Assembly: GCA_964481035.1 (NCBI GenBank)
Contig: CAYZSE010000041.1
Coordinates: 1-22,814, forward strand
Direction of reading: 5' to 3'
DNA from: JAAAPF01 sp964481035
GTDB lineage: Bacteria > Pseudomonadota > Alphaproteobacteria > Geminicoccales > Geminicoccaceae
Length of the DNA stretch: 22,814 nt
Numbering within the stretch: the stretch's first letter is position 1; each line of letters begins with the position of its first letter. Positions 14,740 through 22,376 of this stretch are shown here, piece after piece. The notes under the pieces are model-generated. The model searched no databases. It was not told the origin of the DNA and was given only the letters and a program-made list of their open reading frames with translations. Position numbers and translations under genes: made by a program.

Positions 14740-14803
14740 GAGCCGAGCTTTCTCCGTCGAGACAAAAAAAGCCTAGCCGATCTCGTGCGCGCTCGCCAGC
14801 CCG

Positions 14804-15781
14804 TCAGCCTCTATGCAGAACGACCTTGCCGGCACTGCGCCGCGCCTTGAGCTCGGCGAGCGCCGTCATGGCCTCGGCCAGCGGGAAGCGGGCGGAAATG
14901 TGCGGCTTGAGGCGCCCCTCGCCCCACCAGGCGAGCAGCGTCTCCAGGCTCGCCCGCAGCCGGTCCGGGGCGCGGTGGCGGTAGCTGCCCCAGTAGAAGC
15001 CGACGGCGGCGATGTTCTTGACGAGCAGGCGGTTGGCTTTGATCTCCGGCAGCCCGCCGCCGGCGAAGCCGATGACGAGGTAGCGGCCCTCCCAGGCGAG
15101 GCAGCGCAGGCTCGCCTCGCCCAGCGCGCCGCCGACGGGATCGAAGCAGACATCGGCGCCGCGGCCGTCGGTGAGCTCCAGGACGCGTGCGCGGACGTCG
15201 TCGTCCTCGCTGTCGATGGTCGCATGGGCGCCGTGCGCGCGGGCGAGCGCCAGGCGCTCGGCGCCGCGGGCGGTGGCGATGACCCGAGCGCCCATCGCCC
15301 TGCCGACCTCGACGGCGGTGAGCCCGACCCCGCCGGCGGCGCCGTGCACGAGCAGCGTCTCGCCCGCGCCCAGATCCGCACGCCAGGTGAGCGCGCCGTG
15401 CGCGGTGCCGTAGGCGATGGGAAAGCCGGCGGCGACATCGGCCGGCATGGCCTCGGGGATGACGACCGCGTCGACCGCGCGCACCCTGGCGATCTCGGCG
15501 AAGGCGCCGTGGCCGACCACGGCGAGGACCCGCGCGGCGGGCGCGAGATCGCGAACGCCGGCGCCGACCTCGCGCACCCGGCCCGCGAGCTCCAGGCCGG
15601 GCACGAACGGCAGGGGCGCCTTCTCCTGGTAGCGGCCCTGCGTCATCAGGATGTCGGCGAAGTTCAACGCCGCGCAGTCGACCTCGACGGTGACCTCGCC
15701 CGGGCCGGGCGCCGGATCCGGCACGCTCTCGAGCGTCAGCGCCTCCGGGCCTTCGAGCTTGGAGCAGACGATCGCCCGCAT
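14804..15781 (-). CDS. NADPH:quinone oxidoreductase-like MDR-family enzyme
   Basis: Medium-chain dehydrogenase/reductase of about 325 residues without zinc sites, resembling quinone or enoyl reductases that use NADPH. The N-terminal GroES-like domain has ALNFADILMTQGRY (38-51) and PGLELAGRVREVGAGV (61-76). The coenzyme domain has GETLLVHGAAGGVGLTAVEVG (140-160) with the AAGGVG dinucleotide loop, then ATARGAERL, and FDPVGG. The end KARRSAGKVVL is typical. The ATG start at 15781 has an excellent AGGAGG 7 bases upstream. The natural substrate is unknown. It precedes gpmI by 64 bases on the same strand, and it is divergent from the SpoU methyltransferase with a 78-base gap. Confidence 0.93.
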   Translation of the reverse strand: MRAIVCSKLEGPEALTLESVPDPAPGPGEVTVEVDCAALNFADILMTQGRYQEKAPLPFVPGLELAGRVREVGAGVRDLAPAARVLAVVGHGAFAEIARVRAVDAVVIPEAMPADVAAGFPIAYGTAHGALTWRADLGAGETLLVHGAAGGVGLTAVEVGRAMGARVIATARGAERLALARAHGAHATIDSEDDDVRARVLELTDGRGADVCFDPVGGALGEASLRCLAWEGRYLVIGFAGGGLPEIKANRLLVKNIAAVGFYWGSYRHRAPDRLRASLETLLAWWGEGRLKPHISARFPLAEAMTALAELKARRSAGKVVLHRG

Positions 15782-15859
15782 GTCTTCGCCTCCTCGTGTC
15801 GTGTTCCGCGGTCGCGCGGATGCTTGGCGGAGCGCGGCCGGGGTGGCAAGAACGCGGTC

Positions 15860-16405
15860 ATGTCCGATCCCAAGATGCGCGGCTATTTCGGCATCGGCGC
15901 GGAGCGGATCAGCAAGGCCATGAACCTCGGCACGCTGATGCGCACCGCCCACGCCTTCGGTGCCAGCTTCGCCTTCGTCGTCGATGCCACGGCCGAGGTG
16001 CGCGACGCCAAGTCGGACACCTCGCGCGCCGCCGGCGGGATGCCGGTCTACGATTTTCGGTCGGTGGCGGCGCTCGCCCTGCCCCAGGGCTGCCGGCTCG
16101 TCGGCATCGAGCTCACCGACACGGCCCACGACCTGCCGAGCTTCCGCCATCCCGCGCGCGCGGCCTACGTGCTCGGTCCCGAGCGCGGCTCGCTCTCGCC
16201 CGAGATGCAGGCGCGCTGCGCCTACGTCGTTCGCATCCCGACGCGCTTTTGCGTCAACCTCGGCGTCGCCGGCGCCATCGTCATGTACGACCGCACGCTG
16301 TCGATGGGCCGCTTCGCCGAGCGGGCGGTCGCCGCCGGTGGACCCCGTGCCGCGCCGCCCGCGCACGTCCACGGCCGCCCCCGGCTGCGCAAGGATAGCG
16401 GCTGA
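15860..16405 (+). CDS. SpoU/TrmH-family RNA 2'-O-methyltransferase
   Basis: SPOUT-fold methyltransferase of about 181 residues, predicted to methylate ribose 2'-OH in tRNA or rRNA with S-adenosylmethionine. All three SPOUT motifs are visible: motif 1 NLGTLMRTAHAFG (22-34, with Asn22 and Arg28), motif 2 YVLGPERGSLSPEM (103-116) and motif 3 RIPTRFCVNLGVAGAIVMYDR (126-145, knot Asn133). There is no separate RNA-binding extension, so it resembles the minimal SpoU proteins; which RNA is modified is undecided. The frame stays open upstream as antisense of the MDR gene, but the start at ATG 15860 fits the family's N-terminus. Confidence 0.88.
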   Translation: MSDPKMRGYFGIGAERISKAMNLGTLMRTAHAFGASFAFVVDATAEVRDAKSDTSRAAGGMPVYDFRSVAALALPQGCRLVGIELTDTAHDLPSFRHPARAAYVLGPERGSLSPEMQARCAYVVRIPTRFCVNLGVAGAIVMYDRTLSMGRFAERAVAAGGPRAAPPAHVHGRPRLRKDSG

Positions 16406-16445
16406 CACGCAACCCGGGCTTCCTTCGACCCGTGCGAGGGCCTAT

Positions 16446-17003
16446 ATGCGACAAAGCTTTTCGGCCACGTTTCAACGGCAAGCCTTCATGCGTTCACGTG
16501 TCATCTCCGCGCTCGCGGCCGCCCTTCTCGTCGTTTCCGCGGCCTCGGCCGGGGCGGCGGAGCAGACCTTCGTCGCCCAGTATCGCGACTGGAGCCTGTT
16601 CACCTACGAGGACGGCGAGGAGAACCTCTGCTTCGTCGCCAGCGAGCCGACCCAGCAGGACGGCAACTACGAGCGGCGCGGACCGCCCGCGGTGCTGGTG
16701 ACGCGCTTGCCGAGCCAACCCGACCTGGACGAGGTGAGCATTCAGCCGGGCTACACCTTCGCCCAGGACAGCGACGTCGAGCTGATCGTCGACGGCGAGA
16801 AACGGTTCAGCCTGTTCACCCGCGGCGAGTACGCCTGGACCCGCGGGCCCGCCGACGACGACGCCCTCATCGGTGCCATGCGCGCCGGTCTCCAGATGAC
16901 GGTGCGGGGCACCTCGACGCGCGGCACCTACTCGCTCGACACCTATTCGCTGCTGGGCTTCACGGCGGCGATGAACGCCATGGACCGGTCGTGCCAGCCC
17001 TGA
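16446..17003 (+). CDS. Invasion-associated locus B (IalB) family periplasmic protein
   Basis: Protein of 185 residues with a signal peptide ending near AGAAEQT (about 38) and a mature domain matching the IalB family, widespread in alphaproteobacteria; the name comes from Bartonella but most members are free-living and of unknown function. Typical are the Trp in YRDWSLF, LCFVAS with Cys62, and a lone Cys183 three residues from the C-terminal end, likely to pair in a disulfide. ATG 16446 is chosen because GAGGG lies 5 bases upstream; ATG 16488 would give a tidier signal peptide but has no clear ribosome-binding site. Its stop overlaps the start of rlmN by 13 bases. Confidence 0.82.
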   Translation: MRQSFSATFQRQAFMRSRVISALAAALLVVSAASAGAAEQTFVAQYRDWSLFTYEDGEENLCFVASEPTQQDGNYERRGPPAVLVTRLPSQPDLDEVSIQPGYTFAQDSDVELIVDGEKRFSLFTRGEYAWTRGPADDDALIGAMRAGLQMTVRGTSTRGTYSLDTYSLLGFTAAMNAMDRSCQP

Positions 17004-18103
17004 CGGCAACCCGCGCGCCGGCGGAAGGCGGCCCCGTCGGGCTCGACCGCACGGCGCTCACGGGCGTGCTCGCGGAGATCGGCGTGCCCGAGCGGCAGCG
17101 CCGCATGCGAACGGCCCAGCTCTGGGGCTGGCTCTACAAGCGGGGGGCGGCGTCCTACGAGGCGATGACGGACCTGCCTGCGGGGCTGCGCGCCGGCCTC
17201 GCGGCGCGCCTGCCCTGGCGGCGCCCGGAGGTGGCGACCCAGCAGGTTTCGAGCGACGGCACGATCAAGTGGCTGGTGCGGCTCTGCGACGGCCGCGAGG
17301 TCGAGGCGGTCTACATCCCCGAGGACGACCGCGCCGCCCTCTGCATCTCGACCCAGGTCGGCTGCACGCTCGCCTGCACCTTCTGCCACACGGGCACGAT
17401 GAAGCTGGTGCGCAACCTGGAGGCCGCCGAGATCGTCGAGCAGATCCGCATCGCCAAGGACACCCTCGCCGACTGGGACGACAAGGCGCCTCGCCGGCTC
17501 ACCAACATCGTCGTCATGGGCATGGGCGAGCCGCTCTTCAACTACGACAACCTGCGCACGGCCTTGCGGATCGCCATGGACGGCGAGGGCATCGGCATCT
17601 CCAGGCGGCGGATCACGCTCTCGACCTCGGGCGTCGTCCCGCGCATCGCCGAGGCCGGCGCCGAGCTGAGGACGCGGCTCGCGATCTCGCTGCACGCGGT
17701 CACCGACGAGCTGCGCGACGTGCTCGTGCCCATCAACAAGAAGTGGCCGATCCGCGCACTCATGGCCGCCTGCCACGCCTACCCGCACGACGGCCGCGCG
17801 ATCACCTTCGAGTATGTCATGCTCGACGGCGTCAACGACGGCGACGCCGACGCCCGGGCACTCGTCCGCCTGCTCGAGGGGCTGCCCGCCAAGGTCAACC
17901 TGATCCCCTTCAACCCCTGGCCCGGCACCGCCTACGCCTGCTCGTCCTGGCGGCGGATCGAATCGTTCGCCCAGATCCTCGAGAAGGCGGGCCATGCCTC
18001 GCCCGTGCGCACGCCCCGCGGCCGCGACATCCTCGCCGCCTGCGGCCAGCTCAAGACCGCGAGCGAGCGGGCGCGCCCCGGCGTCGTGGCCGAGGCGGTC
18101 TGA
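16991..18103 (+). CDS. rlmN: Dual-specificity RNA methyltransferase RlmN (23S rRNA A2503 / tRNA A37 C2)
   Basis: Radical-SAM enzyme that methylates C2 of adenine 2503 in 23S rRNA and A37 in some tRNAs. The 4Fe-4S motif is Cys125-x3-Cys129-x2-Cys132 in CTLACTFC. The two mechanistic cysteines are present: Cys118 (AALCIST) and Cys351 near the C-terminus (ILAACGQL), which accepts the methyl group. Other blocks are NIVVMGMGEPLFNYDN, ISRRRITLSTSG, SLHAVTDELRDVLVPINKKWP and NLIPFNPWPG. Length of 370 residues is standard. The start is GTG 16991, inside the end of the IalB gene, so translation is probably coupled. sppA follows after one base, making an IalB-rlmN-sppA transcription unit. Confidence 0.97.
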   Translation: MPALTATRAPAEGGPVGLDRTALTGVLAEIGVPERQRRMRTAQLWGWLYKRGAASYEAMTDLPAGLRAGLAARLPWRRPEVATQQVSSDGTIKWLVRLCDGREVEAVYIPEDDRAALCISTQVGCTLACTFCHTGTMKLVRNLEAAEIVEQIRIAKDTLADWDDKAPRRLTNIVVMGMGEPLFNYDNLRTALRIAMDGEGIGISRRRITLSTSGVVPRIAEAGAELRTRLAISLHAVTDELRDVLVPINKKWPIRALMAACHAYPHDGRAITFEYVMLDGVNDGDADARALVRLLEGLPAKVNLIPFNPWPGTAYACSSWRRIESFAQILEKAGHASPVRTPRGRDILAACGQLKTASERARPGVVAEAV

Positions 18104-18104
18104 G

Positions 18105-19874
18105 GTGCGGCTCGTCGGGCGCATCCTCGGCTTTCTCTTCCGCACGCTCGGCCGCGTCACCTATTTCGCGCTGGCGGCCATCGGCTTCGTCGTCGTCCTC
18201 CTCGTCGCGGTCCTGGCGCTGTTCGGCGCGAGCACCGTCGAGGTGGTCCGGGAGCGTGCGGTCTCGAGCGTGCCCGAGGCGGTGGTCCTCGTCGCCGACT
18301 GGCGCGGCGGGGTCGCCGAGAAGACCAGGCTGGGGCCGTTCGGCGCATTCGCCTTCGACGGCACGCCGGCCCTGCCCCAGGTCCTCGCCGCGCTCGAGCG
18401 GGCGGCGGGCGACGAGCGGGTCCAGGGCTTGGTCGTGCGCACCGACGGCACCGGCTTCGGCGCCGCCCGGGCCTGGGAGCTGAGGGAGGCGGTCCAGCGC
18501 CTGCGCGACGCCGGCAAGTTCACCGCCATTTATGCGGACACCTTCGGCGAGCTGCAGGGCGGCATGGTCGCAACGTACCTCGCCGCCGCCTTCGAGCACG
18601 TCCAGCTGCAGCCGCTGGGCACGCTCGGCTTGACCGGCCTCGCCAGCGAGCGGCCCTATTTCGGCCGGCTTCTCGACGAGCTCGACATCACCCGGCAGGT
18701 CGTCAAGCGCGAGGAGTTCAAGTCGGCGCTGGAGCCGTTCACCCGTGAGGCGCCGTCGCCGGCGAGCGCCGCCGAGCTCGACCGGCTGCTCGACGGCCTG
18801 TTTGCCACCTTCGTCGACGGCATCGCCGCGGCCCGCGAGCTCGATGCGGCCGCCGTGCGCGTGGCCGTCGACCGCGGCCCGCTCCTCGGCGAAGCGGCGA
18901 TGGAACGCAACCTCGTCGACGCCATCGGCCACGAGCCCGCGCTGTGGGAGACGGTCGAGACGGCCACCGGCACGAGCGAGCGCCTGGATCTCGCCCGCTA
19001 CGCCGCTTTGGGCGACGCCCGCGACCCGCAAGTCGTCATCGGCTTCGTCCACGCCGTCGGCGCCATCACCCGCGGCGAAAGTGACGAGCCGTTCGACGCC
19101 CTCGAGATCGCCGCCGACACGACCGCCGAGGCGATCGATGCGGCGCGCGCGGCCGAGGTCGACGCCTTGCTCTTGCGGGTCAGCTCGCCCGGCGGCTCTG
19201 CCGTCGCTTCGGAGACGATCGCCGCCGCGGTCCGTCGCGCCAAGTCCGACGGCATCCCGGTGATCGTCTCCATGGGTGACGTCGCGGCCTCCGGCGGCTA
19301 CTGGATCAGCATGGATGCCGACCGCATCCTCGCGGCGCCCGTCACGCTCACGGGCTCGATCGGCGTCATTACCGGCAAGCCGGCGGTGGGGGCGCTCCTC
19401 GACGAACTCGGCGTCGACGTGGCACGGGAGCAGCGTGGCGCCAACGCCGACCTCGGCTCGATCTACGTTCCCTGGGACGAGCGCGGGCGCGAGCGGATCG
19501 AGGCGCTGGTCGACGACCTCTACCTGAACTTCCTCGAGGGCGTGGCCGTCGGCCGGAACATGGACGTCGCTGCCGTCCGGGCGGTCGCCGGCGGCCGCGT
19601 CTGGCTCGGGGCCGAGGCCATCGAGAACGGTCTCGTCGACGAGGCCGGCGGCCTGCTCCAGGCGATCGCAGCGGCGCGTGCCGCCGCCGGTGTCGCGCCC
19701 GACGCGCCGGTCGAGCTGCGGCCCTTCCCGCGGCCGTCGCCTCCGTTCCGCCTCGCACTCGCCGAGTTCGGCCGCTTCCTCCAGGTGGCGACCGACCTAC
19801 GCCGCGACTGGCGCGCGCTGACAGCCGCGCCGACGCTGCGCTTCGAGGCCCCCGCTCTGCCCCGCGCCGAGTGA
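18105..19874 (+). CDS. sppA: Signal peptide peptidase SppA, 67K type
   Basis: Membrane-anchored S49 serine protease that digests cleaved signal peptides and membrane protein fragments on the periplasmic side. 589 residues with two S49 repeats, the long E. coli-like form. There is a single N-terminal membrane segment (about 14-40). The general base Lys206 lies in EEFKSALEPF in the first repeat, and the nucleophile Ser396 lies in GDVAASGGYWIS in the second; the split arrangement across repeats matches E. coli SppA (Lys209/Ser409). The start is GTG 18105, one base after the rlmN stop; a GAGG about 10 bases before it is the only ribosome-binding candidate. The C-terminus ends with a basic, Pro-rich tail. 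Catalytic capability looks intact. Confidence 0.95.
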   Translation: MRLVGRILGFLFRTLGRVTYFALAAIGFVVVLLVAVLALFGASTVEVVRERAVSSVPEAVVLVADWRGGVAEKTRLGPFGAFAFDGTPALPQVLAALERAAGDERVQGLVVRTDGTGFGAARAWELREAVQRLRDAGKFTAIYADTFGELQGGMVATYLAAAFEHVQLQPLGTLGLTGLASERPYFGRLLDELDITRQVVKREEFKSALEPFTREAPSPASAAELDRLLDGLFATFVDGIAAARELDAAAVRVAVDRGPLLGEAAMERNLVDAIGHEPALWETVETATGTSERLDLARYAALGDARDPQVVIGFVHAVGAITRGESDEPFDALEIAADTTAEAIDAARAAEVDALLLRVSSPGGSAVASETIAAAVRRAKSDGIPVIVSMGDVAASGGYWISMDADRILAAPVTLTGSIGVITGKPAVGALLDELGVDVAREQRGANADLGSIYVPWDERGRERIEALVDDLYLNFLEGVAVGRNMDVAAVRAVAGGRVWLGAEAIENGLVDEAGGLLQAIAAARAAAGVAPDAPVELRPFPRPSPPFRLALAEFGRFLQVATDLRRDWRALTAAPTLRFEAPALPRAE

Positions 19875-19973
19875 TTCTGCCGCCCTCCGTCGCCATTGGT
19901 CGCGAAGTCGCCTAATATCCCGGCTTCGAACGGCACAGCGTCGGCACGATGTGCGGATCGAGGAGAGCCTGAC

Positions 19974-21701
19974 ATGGAGCGGCGACTGGCCGCCATCGTC
20001 GCAGCGGACGTGGTCGGCTACAGCCGGCTCACCGGCGTCGACGAGGAGGGAACCCTAGAGCGCCTGAAGTCGCTGCACGCCGAGGTCGTCGATCCGCTCG
20101 TCGCGGCGCATCGCGGGCGGATCGTCAAGCTCATGGGTGACGGCATGCTCGCCGAGTTCGGCTCGGCGGTCGACGCGATGCGCTGCGCCATCGCGATCCA
20201 GTCCCGGCTCGCCGCGGAAGACCGCGCGCTGGCGCTCCGCATCGGTGTCAACGTCGGCGACGTCGTCGTCGAGGCGGACGATCTCCTGGGCGACGGGGTC
20301 AACATCGCGGCGCGCCTGCAGGCGCTGGCCGAGCCCGGCGGCGTCGCGTTCTCGAGCGCCGTGCACGAGTACGTCCAAGGACGCGTGCCGGCGCCGTTCG
20401 CCGACGGGGGGCGGCGTGAGCTCAAGAACATCGCGCGCCCGATCCATGTCTGGCACTGGCAGCCCGGCGGCGGCGCCGAGGCGCCGCTCCCCCGTCACCT
20501 CGCGCCGGTGGACCGGCCGTCCATCGCGGTGCTGCCCTTCGACAATCTCTCCGGCGATCTGGAGCAGGAATACCTCGCCGACGGCATCGTCGAATCGATC
20601 ACCGCGGCGCTCTCGCGGATCAGGAGCTTCTTCGTCATCGCGCGCAACTCCGCGTTCGCCTTCAAGGGCCGCCACGTCAATGTGCGCGAGATCGGCGAGC
20701 AGCTCGGCGTCGCCTACGTCCTCCAGGGCAGCCTGCAACGCGCGGGCGGGCGCGTGCGCATCACCGTCCAGCTCATCGAGACGGCGAGCGGCGCGCATCT
20801 CTGGGCCGACCGTTACGACGGCACCGTCGACGACATCTTCGATCTGCAGGATCGGATCACCGAGCACGTCGCCGGTGCGCTCCAGCCCTCGATCCGGCAG
20901 GCCGAGATCGAGCGCTCTCGGCGCAAGCGACCGCAGGACTACGGCGCCTACGACCATGCCATGCGCGCGCTGCCGCGGGTCTGGCTGCTGGAGAAGGACG
21001 CCGCCGAGAGGGCGCTCGAGCTGCTCGACGAGGCGCTCGCCCTCGATCCGGACTACGCGCTCGCCTGTGCGCTCGCCGCCTGGTGCTGGGCGCAACGGTC
21101 CGTCTACAACTGGGTCGAGGACATCGACGCCGCCAAGCGCCGGGCGCTGGAGCTGGCCGAGCGCGCGGCCAGCTCGTCCGGCGACGACCCGCTGATCCTC
21201 GCGGTCCTGGGCGCCGTCCATACCTTCGCCCGAAATTATGGAACCGCCCGCGTCCTGCTCGAGCGGGCGCTGGTCCTCGATCCCAACTCGGCCTGGGCCT
21301 TGAGCCGGCTCGGCTGGCTCGAGGTCTACGCCGACCGCCCCGACGCGGCCGAGCCCCATTTCCACAGGGCGCTGCGCTTGAGCCCGCTCGATCCGATGAA
21401 CTTCAACAACCACGTCGGGCTCGCGAGCGCCCGGCAGGTGGCGGGCGACGACGCCGCCGCTGCCGACCTCTTCATCCGCGCCCTGGAGGAACGCCCCAAC
21501 GCGCACTGGATCCACCGCAATCTCGCGCCCGCCTTGTGGGCCGCCGGCCGCGAGGAGGAGGCGCGGGCGTCGGTCCGCGTCCTCCTCGAGCACTACCCGA
21601 ACCTGACGACCCGCAGGTTCAAGGACGCGATGGTCTTCGCGCCACGCGCACTCGAGCGGATCTGCGTCCAGCTCGCGGCCTTGGGCGTACCGGAGGGGTA
21701 G
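19974..21701 (+). CDS. Class III adenylate cyclase fused to TolB-like and TPR regions
   Basis: Predicted soluble cyclase of 575 residues, a layout common in rhizobia and Rhodospirillales. The catalytic domain spans about 1-165. The metal-binding aspartates are Asp12 (ADVVGYSRL) and Asp56 (KLMGDGML), and the transition-state residues are Asn110 and Arg114 (GVNIAARL). Lys52 and Asp103 occupy the base-recognition positions and favour ATP over GTP. A TolB/FlgO-like domain follows (about 181-310; SIAVLPFDNLSGD, YLADGIVESIT, YVLQGSLQRAG, ADRYDG), then TPR-type repeats (about 340-560; ALALDPDYALA, ALVLDPNSAWALSRLGW, ALRLSPLDP). ATG 19974 has AGGAG 8 bases upstream. A TAATAT at 19913-19918 may be a -10 box, without a good -35. 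The signal it responds to is unknown; the nearby Crp-like gene lacks cAMP-contact residues. Confidence 0.92.
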   Translation: MERRLAAIVAADVVGYSRLTGVDEEGTLERLKSLHAEVVDPLVAAHRGRIVKLMGDGMLAEFGSAVDAMRCAIAIQSRLAAEDRALALRIGVNVGDVVVEADDLLGDGVNIAARLQALAEPGGVAFSSAVHEYVQGRVPAPFADGGRRELKNIARPIHVWHWQPGGGAEAPLPRHLAPVDRPSIAVLPFDNLSGDLEQEYLADGIVESITAALSRIRSFFVIARNSAFAFKGRHVNVREIGEQLGVAYVLQGSLQRAGGRVRITVQLIETASGAHLWADRYDGTVDDIFDLQDRITEHVAGALQPSIRQAEIERSRRKRPQDYGAYDHAMRALPRVWLLEKDAAERALELLDEALALDPDYALACALAAWCWAQRSVYNWVEDIDAAKRRALELAERAASSSGDDPLILAVLGAVHTFARNYGTARVLLERALVLDPNSAWALSRLGWLEVYADRPDAAEPHFHRALRLSPLDPMNFNNHVGLASARQVAGDDAAAADLFIRALEERPNAHWIHRNLAPALWAAGREEEARASVRVLLEHYPNLTTRRFKDAMVFAPRALERICVQLAALGVPEG

Positions 21702-21727
21702 ACCAGGCCGTCCTCACCTTCGCCACC

Positions 21728-21771
21728 GCGCGCTCGCGGCCGGCGCTCGCCATCGCCGGCCGCGAGCGCGT
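21728..21771 (+). terminator. Strong 17-bp GC hairpin after the cyclase gene
   Basis: From 21729 to 21745 and 21754 to 21770 there is a perfect 17-bp inverted repeat, extended by one G-T pair, with the 8-base loop CTCGCCAT. It begins 27 bases after the cyclase stop and lies between that gene and the convergent membrane-protein gene. No T-tract follows on either strand, so it is not a textbook intrinsic terminator, but a stem this long is far beyond chance and fits a 3'-end or bidirectional terminator. A smaller palindrome (CCTCGG-TG-CCGAGG, 21785-21798) follows. Confidence 0.55.
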
Positions 21772-21829
21772 CTGGCAGGCGGCGCCTCGGTGCCGAGGGT
21801 GCGGGCGGGAGCAGCCGTCCAGGGTCAGA

Positions 21830-22204
21830 TCAGCGACCTGCGGCGAACGTCGGCACCGCCACCATCACGATGCCATAGAGCACATGGCCGACCAGGGCGA
21901 CCCAGGTGAGGCTCGTGAAGCCGAGGAAGAACGGCAGCCCGGCGACCGACGTGATCCCGCCGATGGCAAAGACCCAAAGGCCGAAGCCATAGAAAGCGCT
22001 GCTCGGAAGGCCCAGCGTTCGCAGAAGCTCGCCGGCGAGGCCATGGGGTGACAGGGTCGCCCAGCCCATGCCCGGGCTCACGACTTGACCCCAAAAGTCG
22101 AATTCGGTGGTTGCCACGAAACCGGCAATGAACATTCGGCCCGCCATGGCAACGGTCGCCGGCGGAAGCTGCAAGGCGAACTGAGGCTTGGTCGTGGTTG
22201 CCAT
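21830..22204 (-). CDS. Small unknown integral membrane protein
   Basis: Not recognised as a named family. About 124 residues with three to four hydrophobic segments: about 16-34 (VAMAGRMFIAGFVATTEF), 69-91 (SAFYGFGLWVFAIGGITSVAGL) and 93-122 (FLGFTSLTWVALVGHVLYGIVMVAVPTF, possibly two). Between the first two lies a polar/aromatic stretch with FDFWGQVVSPGMGW, the most distinctive part. The short N-terminus MATTTKPQ is cytoplasmic-like. The start ATG 22204 is chosen over a more upstream start at 22261 because the extension looks non-coding; the ribosome-binding site is a G-rich stretch rather than a clean match. It reads toward the cyclase gene and is separated from htpX by 172 bases. Confidence 0.68.
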   Translation of the reverse strand: MATTTKPQFALQLPPATVAMAGRMFIAGFVATTEFDFWGQVVSPGMGWATLSPHGLAGELLRTLGLPSSAFYGFGLWVFAIGGITSVAGLPFFLGFTSLTWVALVGHVLYGIVMVAVPTFAAGR

Positions 22205-22376
22205 GGGGACACCCACCCCTTCACGACAAAAGAAAGATGAACGGGGCGACGAGGGGCTCACGGGTAAATGCGCCGCCGACGACGTCCCATCATGACCAGT
22301 CGATGCGCTGAAGAGGACAGACGTTAGGCCCCGCGTAGGGCGCGATACCTTCGGTCCGCCGAGGCCGCCGACCCGG

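Noticed and set aside
14764..14772. Run of seven T (minus strand) between the MDR gene and gpmI, considered as an intrinsic terminator
   Set aside because: No stable inverted repeat ends just before the run; the nearby GGCTAGGC has no matching arm upstream.
12775..14850. Long open frame on the plus strand (691 codons) over envC and gpmI
   Set aside because: It is antisense to a clear full-length gpmI and an EnvC protein; its translation is rich in Arg, Ala, Gly, Glu and Val with no recognisable domain, the usual artefact of codon bias in GC-rich DNA.
19902..19918. TAATAT as a full promoter for the cyclase gene
   Set aside because: The only TTG-like hexamer upstream is 11 bases away, far too close for a -35; kept only as a remark in the gene entry.
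20055..21593. Minus-strand open frame (512 codons) opposite the cyclase gene
   Set aside because: Antisense shadow of a protein with complete catalytic motifs; its composition is Arg/Glu/Asp/Val-rich without a fold signature.
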